A DNA stretch of 64,000 bases from JACKHO01 sp041398745 (GTDB lineage Bacteria; Planctomycetota; Planctomycetia; Planctomycetales; Planctomycetaceae), in assembly GCA_041398745.1 (NCBI GenBank), contig JAWKUB010000007.1:434001-498000 (forward strand), given 5' to 3'. The position numbers and the translations under genes are program-made. The notes below the pieces were generated by a model. It saw nothing but the letters and a program-made list of their open reading frames with translations. It made no database searches and was not told the DNA's origin. This document shows positions 1-8,514 of the stretch, one piece after another (positions within the stretch are counted from its first letter, which is position 1; each line of letters begins with the position of its first letter).

Positions 1-397
1 TATGTTTGACGAGCTTGCGGAAACCATCGGCCTGTTGCGGAAACTCCGCGCAGACGGCTTCGATGAACTCCTCATGGTTATTTGCGAACTCGATTTTGTG
101 CCCGGGGAAGACAACTGAGGAACCGACTTGCGGGGACAAGTCGAAGTCATCCCAGCGTAAGCGGAGCTGCTTGAGAAGTTTCGCCATGGGCCCCGTGCGG
201 GTGCCCGGTGCGGCGTAGTTGGTAACGGCGTGAAGTCCGACGTCGTAGTTGCGGTCCCGCAGGCGGTAGAACGAATTGAGTCCACCAATGGTGGTGTGAC
301 GTTCGAGAATGCAGACCTTCTTTTCGTAATAGGCCAGACGAACTCCTGCCGCCAGGCCCGACATCCCGGCGCCAATGATAATTGTGTCGTACTTCAC
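1..397 (-). CDS. FAD-dependent oxidoreductase, phytoene desaturase-like (partial, 3' end outside window)
   Basis: Only the N-terminal 132 codons are present. The proposed GTG start (395-397) gives a protein beginning MKYDTIIIGAGMSGLAAG, a classic dinucleotide-binding GxGxxG fold. It is followed by an acidic/basic turn (ILERH) and GGLNSFY, the pattern of the amine-oxidase/phytoene-desaturase/carotenoid-isomerase superfamily. Such enzymes are FAD-dependent and act on polyisoprenoids or related lipids; the substrate cannot be told from the fragment. It lies downstream of the GH57 gene on the same strand with a 238-base gap, so co-transcription with glgA is possible but not clear. An internal ATG (Met12) lies inside the nucleotide-binding loop and would destroy it, which supports the GTG. 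Confidence 0.75.
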   Translation of the reverse strand, partial: MKYDTIIIGAGMSGLAAGVRLAYYEKKVCILERHTTIGGLNSFYRLRDRNYDVGLHAVTNYAAPGTRTGPMAKLLKQLRLRWDDFDLSPQVGSSVVFPGHKIEFANNHEEFIEAVCAEFPQQADGFRKLVKH

Positions 398-635
398 GGA
401 ACTTCAAACCACAGACAAACGAATGCAAACAGCCATCATGGACACCTGCCCAAATTGCAAATGCCGACAGAAAAACTTCGGAACCTACTGCGGCCTTGGG
501 ATGGGCTCGTCGGAAACGAATAAAAGCAATGAAATAGATTTTTCAATGCAACTCAATGGTTTCCTGGCCCTTCCAGGGCAGTGCAATCAAGTCTCACCGG
601 GAGACTACTTTTACACTCTTCAAATGGGAAGCGAC

Positions 636-2825
636 TTACACTTGCCAATTGCGGTCTTCGATATCGGGAGGGGGAATGACGAGTTCGATGGTTCCCTCGC
701 TCGGAGTGCGGCCAATGCTTTCGCCATTAGTGTAAAGTTCAACGGCGAATTGCAGCATGTCTCCGACCTTGCACCCCAGGCTTTTCCAGGGGACTGCGAT
801 TTCAAAAATGCGGTCGATGGCGGCATGCACTCCGTCCACCGGGAGTTTCTTACCATCACTGCAAATGCCGGCCGAGAGTTTGGGGGAGTCGGTCAAATCG
901 ACGCGAACTTCAACGCCGTAGGGATCAACAAACCGAATGCGAAGTTCATCACATGCGGCCAGGTCGTCAATGGCTTTGTCCGACGTGTCACAACGAAGCA
1001 GCAGTTGTGAAAGATCAAATCCGAAGTACATGTCTTTGATAATGGTGTCGGAAACCATCGCCATGGTTCCACTAGTACCGCCAGCATGATGATGACCAGC
1101 GAGCAGCCATTCGAAATAGGTGTATCGCCCGTCAATTTTCACATTGAGCAGCCCCTTCGGCTGCGTATGCAATGGACGGCGTTCGACCTTGGTGACTGGA
1201 CGCAATAGTGCGGCGGGCGGGATTTCATCCAGCAGCGTGTACACGTTCCGAAGATGCCGCCGGAACAGTTCATCGAAAAGTTCATCCTGACCGCTGCTGC
1301 GGTCATCGCCGTACCACCAATACCAGTCGCTTCCTTCCGCAATGAACAGTTCCTTCCAGGCTCGCTCAAGCGTCTCGGGTTCGACGCAGTTACTCTTTTG
1401 GGCCTTGAGCAGAAACTCGCGAGTCTGGTGGACGAGGTCCCAGGCGTCCCGGTCTTCCTGGTGTCCAATCCAAATGTAGAAGTCTTTGTTAATCCAGCTT
1501 CCGGCAAACAGACGGGCGATGCGATGCTCGGCCGGGTACTCTGCCAAGTAATGTGCAACCGTCACAGGATTCACAAGTGGGTCGGACGCGGCCTTCTGAT
1601 AAAGCTGCCGCAGGAAGCCGACGCCGCCGTCGGGATAGTACTCCCAACAGTTTTCGCCATCGAGGATGACCGGCACAAATGCGGGACGGCTGCCGTTGTG
1701 ACCTTCAACAACGCGGCCAATTTCCTTGACCTTGGCGAGTAAGTCATCAGCTGCCCAGTGAGGATCGTTCCGTTGGTACTGGAATCCGACCAGGTCGCTG
1801 AGACCGTGGTCACGGAAAATCATTTGCAGTTTTCGGTTGTCGTGATCGACATGCCAGGGGCGATACAACATTTCCGGACGAGCAACGTGCCCTTGTCCGT
1901 CACGATGGACAAATCCGTCTGTCGAGTGTGAGAGGATTTCCTCATCGGTGGCAATCCACTCAATACCCGCATCGAGAATGGCACCAACAATGTCATTGGA
2001 CACCGAACCTTCTGAGGGCCACATGCCGCGTGGAGGAGCCCCGAATAATTCTTTGTGCAGAGCGACACCGCGGCGAATTTGCTCGATGGCATCTTCCGGG
2101 TAGGGCGTCGTGTATTTTGGCAGCGGGCAACCGGGCATCGCTTCGCGGCAGGAACGCTTATCCCACAGCAAGGGGAGAATGGGATGGTAGAACGGCGTGG
2201 TCGTGAGCTCGACCTGTCCGCTTTCGCTCAATTCACGATGCAGCGGGATGATGTCGCCCAGGACTTCCATTTGCTTGTCGAGCAGCCACTTCTTTTCGTC
2301 TTCCGTATAGTCCCGGCCTTTCTTGCGGAATTTCCGCAGTTCGGAATCTTGCTCGAACAAGAGTTCGTGGAACCAGGTGAGATTGAACCAAACTTGAAGA
2401 TCGCGCAGGTCCGATTCGCTGAATCGTTTTAGTGCTGTGGTGCCACCCTCGCGCCCGAAGGCGCGTTTCAGGTACAACTCACGGTAACGTTCGAACGGAC
2501 GCACCATGGTCTGTTCGCAGCACATGAAGAAGTTGTCGACGAGGTAAACGGCGTCTTCTTCCGACAACTCAGCAGCGTTGAGTCGAGACACGTCCAAGTG
2601 TCGGTCAGAGCCGCCATTGAGATAACGCTGAATTTGCACGAGCAGGCTGGGGACCAAATTGATGGTGCAGCGAAACTCAGGCACTTCCTTAATGTGGAGT
2701 GCCATGCCAATGTAGTCCTTGGTGCCATGCAGGCGGACCCAAGGCATGAGTGTCTCCCCGGTAACGTCATCGGGGTAGTACGGCTGGTGCTGATGCCAGA
2801 AAAAGGCGAGGGAGACAGGTTGCAT
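636..2825 (-). CDS. Glycoside hydrolase family 57 protein
   Basis: This 729-residue protein begins with FFWHQHQPYYP, the N-terminal HQ(H)QP signature of GH57 alpha-glucan-acting enzymes. GMWPSEGSVS carries the expected catalytic nucleophile at Glu272, and VILDGENCWEYYP the expected acid/base at Asp389. GH57 members include alpha-amylases, 4-alpha-glucanotransferases, amylopullulanases and branching enzymes; which activity applies here is not resolved. There is no signal peptide, so it is probably cytoplasmic. It lies 68 bases downstream of glycogen synthase on the same strand, which points to glycogen or maltodextrin remodelling. The C-terminal third (from about residue 540) looks like a beta-rich accessory region. 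Confidence 0.9.
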   Translation of the reverse strand: MQPVSLAFFWHQHQPYYPDDVTGETLMPWVRLHGTKDYIGMALHIKEVPEFRCTINLVPSLLVQIQRYLNGGSDRHLDVSRLNAAELSEEDAVYLVDNFFMCCEQTMVRPFERYRELYLKRAFGREGGTTALKRFSESDLRDLQVWFNLTWFHELLFEQDSELRKFRKKGRDYTEDEKKWLLDKQMEVLGDIIPLHRELSESGQVELTTTPFYHPILPLLWDKRSCREAMPGCPLPKYTTPYPEDAIEQIRRGVALHKELFGAPPRGMWPSEGSVSNDIVGAILDAGIEWIATDEEILSHSTDGFVHRDGQGHVARPEMLYRPWHVDHDNRKLQMIFRDHGLSDLVGFQYQRNDPHWAADDLLAKVKEIGRVVEGHNGSRPAFVPVILDGENCWEYYPDGGVGFLRQLYQKAASDPLVNPVTVAHYLAEYPAEHRIARLFAGSWINKDFYIWIGHQEDRDAWDLVHQTREFLLKAQKSNCVEPETLERAWKELFIAEGSDWYWWYGDDRSSGQDELFDELFRRHLRNVYTLLDEIPPAALLRPVTKVERRPLHTQPKGLLNVKIDGRYTYFEWLLAGHHHAGGTSGTMAMVSDTIIKDMYFGFDLSQLLLRCDTSDKAIDDLAACDELRIRFVDPYGVEVRVDLTDSPKLSAGICSDGKKLPVDGVHAAIDRIFEIAVPWKSLGCKVGDMLQFAVELYTNGESIGRTPSEGTIELVIPPPDIEDRNWQV

Positions 2826-2893
2826 GTTGATCCGTCCAGTTGATCCTGTTCAGGTAAGTGCTCCGAGCGACTTCGATGGCATTCTGTGTTCTG

Positions 2894-4369
2894 TTATTCC
2901 GACCGGGTTCGACTGATGGCCTGCTCGTAAACCTTCACGTATTTGTCGGCGCTTTGATCCCATGACCAGTCACGGCTCATTCCGGCTTGCTGCAGCCGCT
3001 TCCAGTCTTCGGGATGGTGCTGGAACATGCCAACAGCCCGCCAGACAGCTTCGAGGAAGTCATCGGACTTGTACTTGTTGAATACAAAGCCGTTGGCCAT
3101 TCGTTCTTCGAGGTTTTCTTCCGTGGCGTCAATGACCGAGTCAGCCAGGCCACCGGTCGCGTGCACAATCGGAGGTGTGCCGTACACGTGACTGTACTGC
3201 TGATTCAGGCCGCAAGGTTCAAAGCGACTGGGCATGAGGTACGCATCGGCCGCGGCTTCGATTTGGTGGGCCAGTTGTTCGTTGTAGCCGATGTTGGCGG
3301 AGACCTTGCCGGGATAGCGCTCCTGCAAATCGCGGAGCAAATTCTCGTAGCGTTCTTCGCCTGTCCCGAGAAACACGAACTGGACGTCGGCCTGCAGAAT
3401 GGCGTCGGCTTTCTCCGCGATGAGGTCGAAGCCTTTCTGGTCGGTAAGCCGCGACACCATGCCGAACAGGAGAGCTTTGGGGTTCTCGGCCAGGCCAAGT
3501 TTCTTTTGGAGCGCAGCTTTACATGCGGCTTTCCCAGCCTCGACAGTTTCCAGCGTGTAATTCTCCGGAATGAGCGGATCAATTTCCGGGTTCCATTCTT
3601 CGGGATCGACGCCGTTCAGGATTCCAACCAACCGGTCGCCGCAGTCGGTGAGTACGGGATCGAGACCGCATCCATACTGGGCCGTGCAAATTTCACGGGC
3701 ATACGTGGGGCTGACGGTGGTCACCATATCGGCAAAGGCAATTCCCGTCTTCAGCAAATTGAGTTGACCGTAGAACTCCATTTGTCGCCAGTTGAAGAAC
3801 TTTTGCGGCAGGCCTGTGAGTGCCATGTCATGCGCGGGGAACGCACCGTGAAAGGCCATGTTGTGAATGGTGAAGGCTGTCCCGACATTCGCGAAATCGG
3901 TCGTATGTCGCAACTGCTGCGAAACGATGGCCGGAATAACTCCGGTCTGCCAGTCGTTGGCGTGAATGACGTCAGGCAGCAAATACTGGTTGCGGGCTGC
4001 TTCCAACACGGCGCGACTGAAGAACAGAAACCGCTCCGAGTTGTCTGCGTAGTCGAGGCCGCCCTCGACATAGAGTGAGCCTCGGTCAAAGTAATTCGGT
4101 TGATCGATCAACCAGACGCGCAGCGGGCTCTCGTCGAGTGTGGTTTCCAGAATGTCCGCCTTGACCCGTCGCATGCGCATGGCAACTTCGACCTGACCAA
4201 TACGTTCGCCGCGAGCCAGTTCGTCGATGTGGCGGCGATAGCATGGCAACGCCAGGACCACTTCATGACCAGCATTCGAAAGCGCCTTTGACAGACCCGT
4301 TGCCACGTCGGCAAGTCCGCCAGTTTTCGCAAACGGCAGGGCCTCGGAACTGACTAGCAAGATTCGCAT
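2894..4369 (-). CDS. glgA: Glycogen synthase (ADP-glucose-dependent starch/glycogen synthase)
   Basis: This 491-residue GT5 glycosyltransferase extends alpha-1,4-glucan chains from ADP-glucose (or UDP-glucose) in the cytoplasm. The N-terminal sequence MRILLVSSEALPFAKTGG contains the KTGG nucleotide-sugar loop (Lys15-Gly18), followed by LADV. The C-terminal Rossmann domain has PSRFEPCGLNQ and the GTPPIVHATGGLADSV loop that contacts ADP. The length matches bacterial GlgA (about 480-490). It is first in a minus-strand run with the GH57 gene. No glgC, glgB or glgP is seen in the window, so the rest of the glycogen pathway must lie elsewhere. Confidence 0.96.
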   Translation of the reverse strand: MRILLVSSEALPFAKTGGLADVATGLSKALSNAGHEVVLALPCYRRHIDELARGERIGQVEVAMRMRRVKADILETTLDESPLRVWLIDQPNYFDRGSLYVEGGLDYADNSERFLFFSRAVLEAARNQYLLPDVIHANDWQTGVIPAIVSQQLRHTTDFANVGTAFTIHNMAFHGAFPAHDMALTGLPQKFFNWRQMEFYGQLNLLKTGIAFADMVTTVSPTYAREICTAQYGCGLDPVLTDCGDRLVGILNGVDPEEWNPEIDPLIPENYTLETVEAGKAACKAALQKKLGLAENPKALLFGMVSRLTDQKGFDLIAEKADAILQADVQFVFLGTGEERYENLLRDLQERYPGKVSANIGYNEQLAHQIEAAADAYLMPSRFEPCGLNQQYSHVYGTPPIVHATGGLADSVIDATEENLEERMANGFVFNKYKSDDFLEAVWRAVGMFQHHPEDWKRLQQAGMSRDWSWDQSADKYVKVYEQAISRTRSE

Positions 4370-4583
4370 GTGAGGGACTCGACTGTTGTCGCAAGTGGCG
4401 ACGCATCAATAGGTTTGGATGAGTGGTCGCCTCCGTGCTGCACACGATGAAAACTACTTCAGATGAGGCAAATTGCCAACTGGAAAACGAGGATTGATCC
4501 GCGCATTCTCCAACATAGGGGCACATTCCGGGGCGGATGCGACGTACCCATCGGTCCCGTCTGATTTGATTCTATGGGAACAG

Positions 4584-5402
4584 CTATTCAGCATCTGGGG
4601 GCGTGAACTCGAATCGCTCACACTGCGAGAAGAATTCCAGGGGGTTTTCGTAAACCACCTTGCGGATTTTCGCTTCGGAATGGCCCCGCTTGCGCATTTC
4701 CTGAATGAAGTCGGGAACAGCCACCGGATTCGAGGGTCCCCAGTCACCAGCACTGTTGACCAGAATACGGTCGTCTCCATAACGCTCGATAATGTCAGCC
4801 GCGCGGGCGGGCGTGCATTTGGTCGTGGGGTAGAGCGTCATGCCGCACCAGAATCCTCCCTCTTTGGCGAGCCGAACCGTGTGTTCCTCGACGTGATCGA
4901 TACAAACACGCTGCGCCGGGATGTCATTCCGCTCCTGCAGCATGTCGATAATCATGCGGGTTCCTTTGTACTTGTCCTGCAAGTGCGGCGTATGAATGAG
5001 AACCAGTTCATTCGTCTTGGCGGCCAGGTCAAGGTGCTCGCGGAATATGATGGACTCATTGGGCGTGTTCTTATTGAGTCCAATTTCGCCAATGCCCAAG
5101 ACGCCCGGTTTGTTCAGGAACTCGGGAATCATGGCGATGATTTCCCGGCCCAGGGAAACGTTTTCAGCTTCCTTCGCGTTGATGCACAACCACGTGTAGT
5201 GCTGAATTCCACTCCAGCCCGCCCGCTTCGGTTCAAAACCTGTGAGCTGATGGAAGTAGTCACGAAATCCGTCGACACTGCCCCGATCAAACCCCGCCCA
5301 GAACGCTGGTTCACTGATGGCCACGCATCCCATTCGGGCCATTTTTTCGTAGTCGTCGGTGGTCCGGGAAACCATGTGGACGTGAGGGTCGATGAAGTAC
5401 AT
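4584..5402 (-). CDS. TatD-family metal-dependent hydrolase, EboB-like
   Basis: This 272-residue TIM-barrel metallohydrolase starts MYFIDPHVHMVSRTTDDYE. His7-x-His9 form the usual HxH metal pair. Further barrel motifs are GIGEIGLNK, LIHTPH, CIDHVEEHT and NSAGDWG, which supply the remaining Glu/His/Asp ligands. The overall pattern (HMVSRTTDDY, SEPAFW, YPTTK) matches, from memory, the EboB-type TatD relatives of the ebo/EDB clusters more than TatD DNases. No eboA, C, D or E homologue is adjacent. The gene sits between glgA and a PLP decarboxylase, all on the minus strand. Substrate unknown. Confidence 0.85.
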   Translation of the reverse strand: MYFIDPHVHMVSRTTDDYEKMARMGCVAISEPAFWAGFDRGSVDGFRDYFHQLTGFEPKRAGWSGIQHYTWLCINAKEAENVSLGREIIAMIPEFLNKPGVLGIGEIGLNKNTPNESIIFREHLDLAAKTNELVLIHTPHLQDKYKGTRMIIDMLQERNDIPAQRVCIDHVEEHTVRLAKEGGFWCGMTLYPTTKCTPARAADIIERYGDDRILVNSAGDWGPSNPVAVPDFIQEMRKRGHSEAKIRKVVYENPLEFFSQCERFEFTPPDAE

Positions 5403-5492
5403 GTCTTTAGCTGCCTGGATTCAATGCAATTTCGGTGGACACACTACGATTTTGACTTTCCGCGGTGTGGATTGCCAGCGAACAGGAGAATT

Positions 5493-5520
5493 GGGAGGGC
5501 GAGGTTCCACCCGAGCCGCG
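5493..5520 (+). repeat. Dispersed GC-rich repeat, copy 1
   Basis: This 28-base element starts GGGAGGGCGAGG and ends GAGCCGC(G). A closely similar element starts at 61602 (GGGAGGGCGACG...GAGCCGC). Both copies are intergenic; this one lies between the TatD-like gene and the PLP decarboxylase. No function can be assigned. Confidence 0.5.
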
Positions 5521-5538
5521 AAGCTCATCGCTTGGAGA

Positions 5539-6897
5539 TCAACTTGGTCTATCGAATGTGATGAGCATCGCGCGCCCAAGTCGTCGCAAGATTTCCGGCA
5601 ACCACTCCTCGTGCTCCGGCTTCATCATGGTTGATCGCAGGCAGACGACGGTGGGGGCGTCCCAGTTCGCTATGACATTCAGAGGCTCCACCAGGTGCCT
5701 CGGCATGGTGGCCAGTGCGAGGTAGACCTGTTCCTGCTGGCCAGCTTCGAAGAATCTTCTCGCGAGTTGGGATGACGCAGAAGCACTCTCCGCTTCGACA
5801 GCCCACACGACAATGTCGAGTTCCGGCTGCAACACAGGATGAAACAGTTCTTGGGAAGTAAGCCATGCGTGGAGTCCCAGCGCGGCCCGTCTGCCAGACT
5901 CCAATCCCTTGGCAAATTCACCTTCTCGTACGAGCGGGAAATGCTGCATGGTCGCCCAGAGAGCTGCCGCCGCCGCCCCGGCGCGAGAGCACTCCAATGA
6001 GATTTCACCCAAATGCATTTCTTCCGAGGTGTAGTACGTGTACGGAGAATCGTGCAGATAGTGTCTGGCGACCGTGGGGTCACGAAACAGAATGCAGCCA
6101 CATCCATAGGGCTGCAGGCCATGTTTGTGAGGATCGATGGCGAACGAATCGGCCAGGGGCAAGGCCTCGAAATGGCGGCGGGTCTCTGCTTCCAGGTTGC
6201 CAGCCAATGTGAAGTAACCACCATAAGCTGCATCGACATGAATGCGGAACGGAAGTTTGTTGCGGAGTTCCAGAACATCAGCCAGTGGGTCCACTGAGCC
6301 AATGGCCGTTGTGCCCAGCGTGACCACGACTGTGTCGACATGTTCTCGCTGCAGAGTCTGCTCCAGACGCCCAACATCCATTTGGCCCCGCGCATTGACG
6401 GGAATGGAGTGGAAGGGAACACCAAGAACTGCGGAGAGACGCTGATGGGTGTAGTGCGCCTGCTGTGAAGCCACGACAGCCCCGCCATCACCGCATTCGC
6501 GTGCGACCCACAATCCTTCAAAGTTGGCCATGGTGCCGCCACCGCACAAATGGCCCAGGTGCGTGTCCCACCCAATCATCTTTGCGATGTCGCTCACGCA
6601 CTCCCGTTCCAGGCTGGAAGTGGCTCGACCGCCATCAAGTGCATGGTTATTGGGGTTCAGCCACATGGCGAGTGAATACGCCAGACGTGCAATGGGATGC
6701 GGCGGCTTCAGCATTTGCCCGCAATAAAGCGGATGATGGTAGGGATCATTGTCCCGAAGCCGTTCCGAGAGTTGCAATAGGACGTCGCTGAGTTCACTGG
6801 CTGGCGGAGGGGAGGTTGCCGGAAGTTGTTCGAATCCTGCGTGAAGTCGCTGGAAAGCTGAGTTCAGGATTTCAAGTTCGCGAGACGTGGCACTCAT
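5539..6897 (-). CDS. PLP-dependent group II amino-acid decarboxylase family protein
   Basis: This 452-residue fold-type I PLP enzyme belongs to the aromatic-L-amino-acid/tyrosine/glutamate decarboxylase family. HLCGGGTMANFEGL is the phosphate-binding region and HVDAAYGGYF carries the Asp that pairs with the pyridine nitrogen. SFAIDPHKHGLQPYGCG carries the Schiff-base lysine (Lys258). The N-terminal HPLYCGQMLKPPHPIARLA resembles the substrate-loop region of this family. The amino-acid substrate cannot be predicted from sequence alone. Cytoplasmic, no signal. It diverges from the YTV-protein gene across about 270 bases. Confidence 0.9.
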   Translation of the reverse strand: MSATSRELEILNSAFQRLHAGFEQLPATSPPPASELSDVLLQLSERLRDNDPYHHPLYCGQMLKPPHPIARLAYSLAMWLNPNNHALDGGRATSSLERECVSDIAKMIGWDTHLGHLCGGGTMANFEGLWVARECGDGGAVVASQQAHYTHQRLSAVLGVPFHSIPVNARGQMDVGRLEQTLQREHVDTVVVTLGTTAIGSVDPLADVLELRNKLPFRIHVDAAYGGYFTLAGNLEAETRRHFEALPLADSFAIDPHKHGLQPYGCGCILFRDPTVARHYLHDSPYTYYTSEEMHLGEISLECSRAGAAAAALWATMQHFPLVREGEFAKGLESGRRAALGLHAWLTSQELFHPVLQPELDIVVWAVEAESASASSQLARRFFEAGQQEQVYLALATMPRHLVEPLNVIANWDAPTVVCLRSTMMKPEHEEWLPEILRRLGRAMLITFDRPS

Positions 6898-7043
6898 GGC
6901 GCCAGATTAGGGTGAAACCTTGCTTCCCGGAAGTGCGAGGTCCCCTTCGGTCGCCCCAGACTGAAACTTGAGCCGAAAACTGCCGATGAGAAGAAATCCT
7001 TTGCAATCCTTACAAACCCCCTCGGCAAACACCCCCCTTCGTC

Positions 7044-7073
7044 TTGACCCTTTTTTGGAAATTCCCGTAGAAA
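7044..7073 (+). promoter_or_regulatory. Possible sigma70-type promoter for the YTV-protein gene
   Basis: A TTGACC (7044-7049) is separated by 18 bases from TAGAAA (7068-7073), about 95 bases before the proposed start codon. It lies in the divergent gap between the decarboxylase and the YTV gene. The match is moderate and rests on consensus only. Confidence 0.3.
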
Positions 7074-7167
7074 TCCCCTCCCAAGACGGCTGACCGCTCA
7101 ACTCCTCTCTGGCAGCCGCTCCTCAGGTCCTCTCCTAAATTCCCTCGCAAAAATCAGGATGGATTTC

Positions 7168-8271
7168 ATGTTCGGATTTCGTTTTCGACGTCTGGTTGCA
7201 GGTGCAGTCATTGCTGCAGCTGGTAGCTGGACGAACATTGCCAGTGCCCAGTTCTTTGGTGGTAACTGCGGATGTGGTGGCCAGGCCATTGCACCCATTT
7301 CCGCCCCCATTGTCACTGGCATGGCCATGCAGACGCCCGTTTCCTACGGCAACCCCTGCTGTACGCCATGTGCCGTGCAGGTTCAGCCGGTCGCCCGTTA
7401 TCAGCCCATCACGGAAACGGCCTACAGAGATGTTCAAGTTGTTGACTACAAGCCTGTCCAGAAAACCGCCAAGGCCGCCCGCGTGGTCACTGTTCAGGAA
7501 GAACAGGATGTCACCGTCTACAAGACTGTCACCGAGGCTGTGACACGCAACATTCCAACGTACGACTATCAGCAGGTCACGGAATGCCGTCCCGTCACCG
7601 TGAACCAAAGCTACTGGCGAACCGTCTATCAGCCCGTCCCCAAAATGAGTCCTTGTCAGTACGACTCACGTACCGGCTTCCTGGGTGAAATGAATCGGCT
7701 CGCCTATTCCATGCGGAACTCAGTGACCCCCAACCAGGTGGCCCGCCGCGAGTTTGTGCCAAACGTCAGCCAGTACTCGGTACCACAAACGCGGACGGTT
7801 GCTGTCCCCACCACACGTCAGGTGACATACAATGTCGCCCGCGTGGTTCCTGTGCAGGAAAAGCGTCAGGTTGCTGTGCAGAAGGTGATTTGGGAAGACA
7901 CGACCTACACCGCCTACGAGCCGTTCACGACAACCAAGAAAGTTGCTTACACCACAACCCGCATGGCTCTGGTTCCACTGGATGGTTCTTCTTCCAGTGC
8001 AACTGCTGCCGCCCCCACGCCAGCCGACACACAAACTGCTGAAGGTGGCGAAAAGGGTAGTGTAAAGTCGCTTTCAACGCCCAATGAACCGCCTCTCCGC
8101 CACCCAACGTACTCCAACGAACAACCGACTCGAGACGTCGAAGCCGCTGATTCAGTGCCCGTCGCACAACGGCAGAACAACAGTGTCATTCGTGAAGCCA
8201 AGTGGCGTCCCCATCAACCACGCGAAAATGAATCGTTGTCGGTTCCACCAGTGAGTGTTGCCGCCAATTAA
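7168..8271 (+). CDS. Secreted YTV-type cell-wall/surface protein
   Basis: This is an exported protein of about 367 residues. The ATG at 7168 is preferred because AGGA (7156-7159) lies 8 bases upstream and it gives a clean signal peptide, MFGFRFRRLVAGAVIAAAGS, ending at ASA-Q. The mature part has an N-terminal Cys cluster (CGCGGQ, then CCTPC) and then a long low-complexity stretch dominated by Tyr, Thr, Val, Pro and Gln. Pieces such as YNVARVVPVQEKRQV, TTYTAYEPFTTTKKV and YTTTRM are typical of the planctomycete YTV domain reported in Rhodopirellula cell-wall preparations. The last 80 or so residues are polar and probably disordered. It is monocistronic, with its own terminator. A role in the proteinaceous envelope is inferred. 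Confidence 0.8.
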   Translation: MFGFRFRRLVAGAVIAAAGSWTNIASAQFFGGNCGCGGQAIAPISAPIVTGMAMQTPVSYGNPCCTPCAVQVQPVARYQPITETAYRDVQVVDYKPVQKTAKAARVVTVQEEQDVTVYKTVTEAVTRNIPTYDYQQVTECRPVTVNQSYWRTVYQPVPKMSPCQYDSRTGFLGEMNRLAYSMRNSVTPNQVARREFVPNVSQYSVPQTRTVAVPTTRQVTYNVARVVPVQEKRQVAVQKVIWEDTTYTAYEPFTTTKKVAYTTTRMALVPLDGSSSSATAAAPTPADTQTAEGGEKGSVKSLSTPNEPPLRHPTYSNEQPTRDVEAADSVPVAQRQNNSVIREAKWRPHQPRENESLSVPPVSVAAN

Positions 8272-8304
8272 GCCTGAGAGTAAGACCTGAATTTTGTGAG
8301 AACG

Positions 8305-8338
8305 CCCGCTGTAGTACCCTGCTACAGCGGGTTGTTTT
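8305..8338 (+). terminator. Rho-independent terminator after the YTV gene
   Basis: A perfect 10-bp stem (CCCGCTGTAG at 8305-8314 pairing with CTACAGCGGG at 8322-8331) closes a 7-base loop and is followed by TTGTTTT. It begins 33 bases after the stop codon. Confidence 0.85.
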
Positions 8339-8514
8339 ATTGGCACTTCGAGGGATTTCGCCAGAAGCAGGTCCGTTCTCCGACGGGATTGAGATAAAGT
8401 CCCACGCTGGTGTCATTTCCAGCCGCCACTACAATTGCTAGCGATTCATCCCCCTGATTCGGCTCGTCGCAAGGAAATGGCGAGCATACGGCCCCGTTGG
8501 TAAGTACGTAACTC

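Noticed and set aside
2987..5561. Plus-strand frames of about 360 codons opposite glgA and the TatD-like gene
   Set aside because: Both are complementary shadows of well-supported minus-strand genes.
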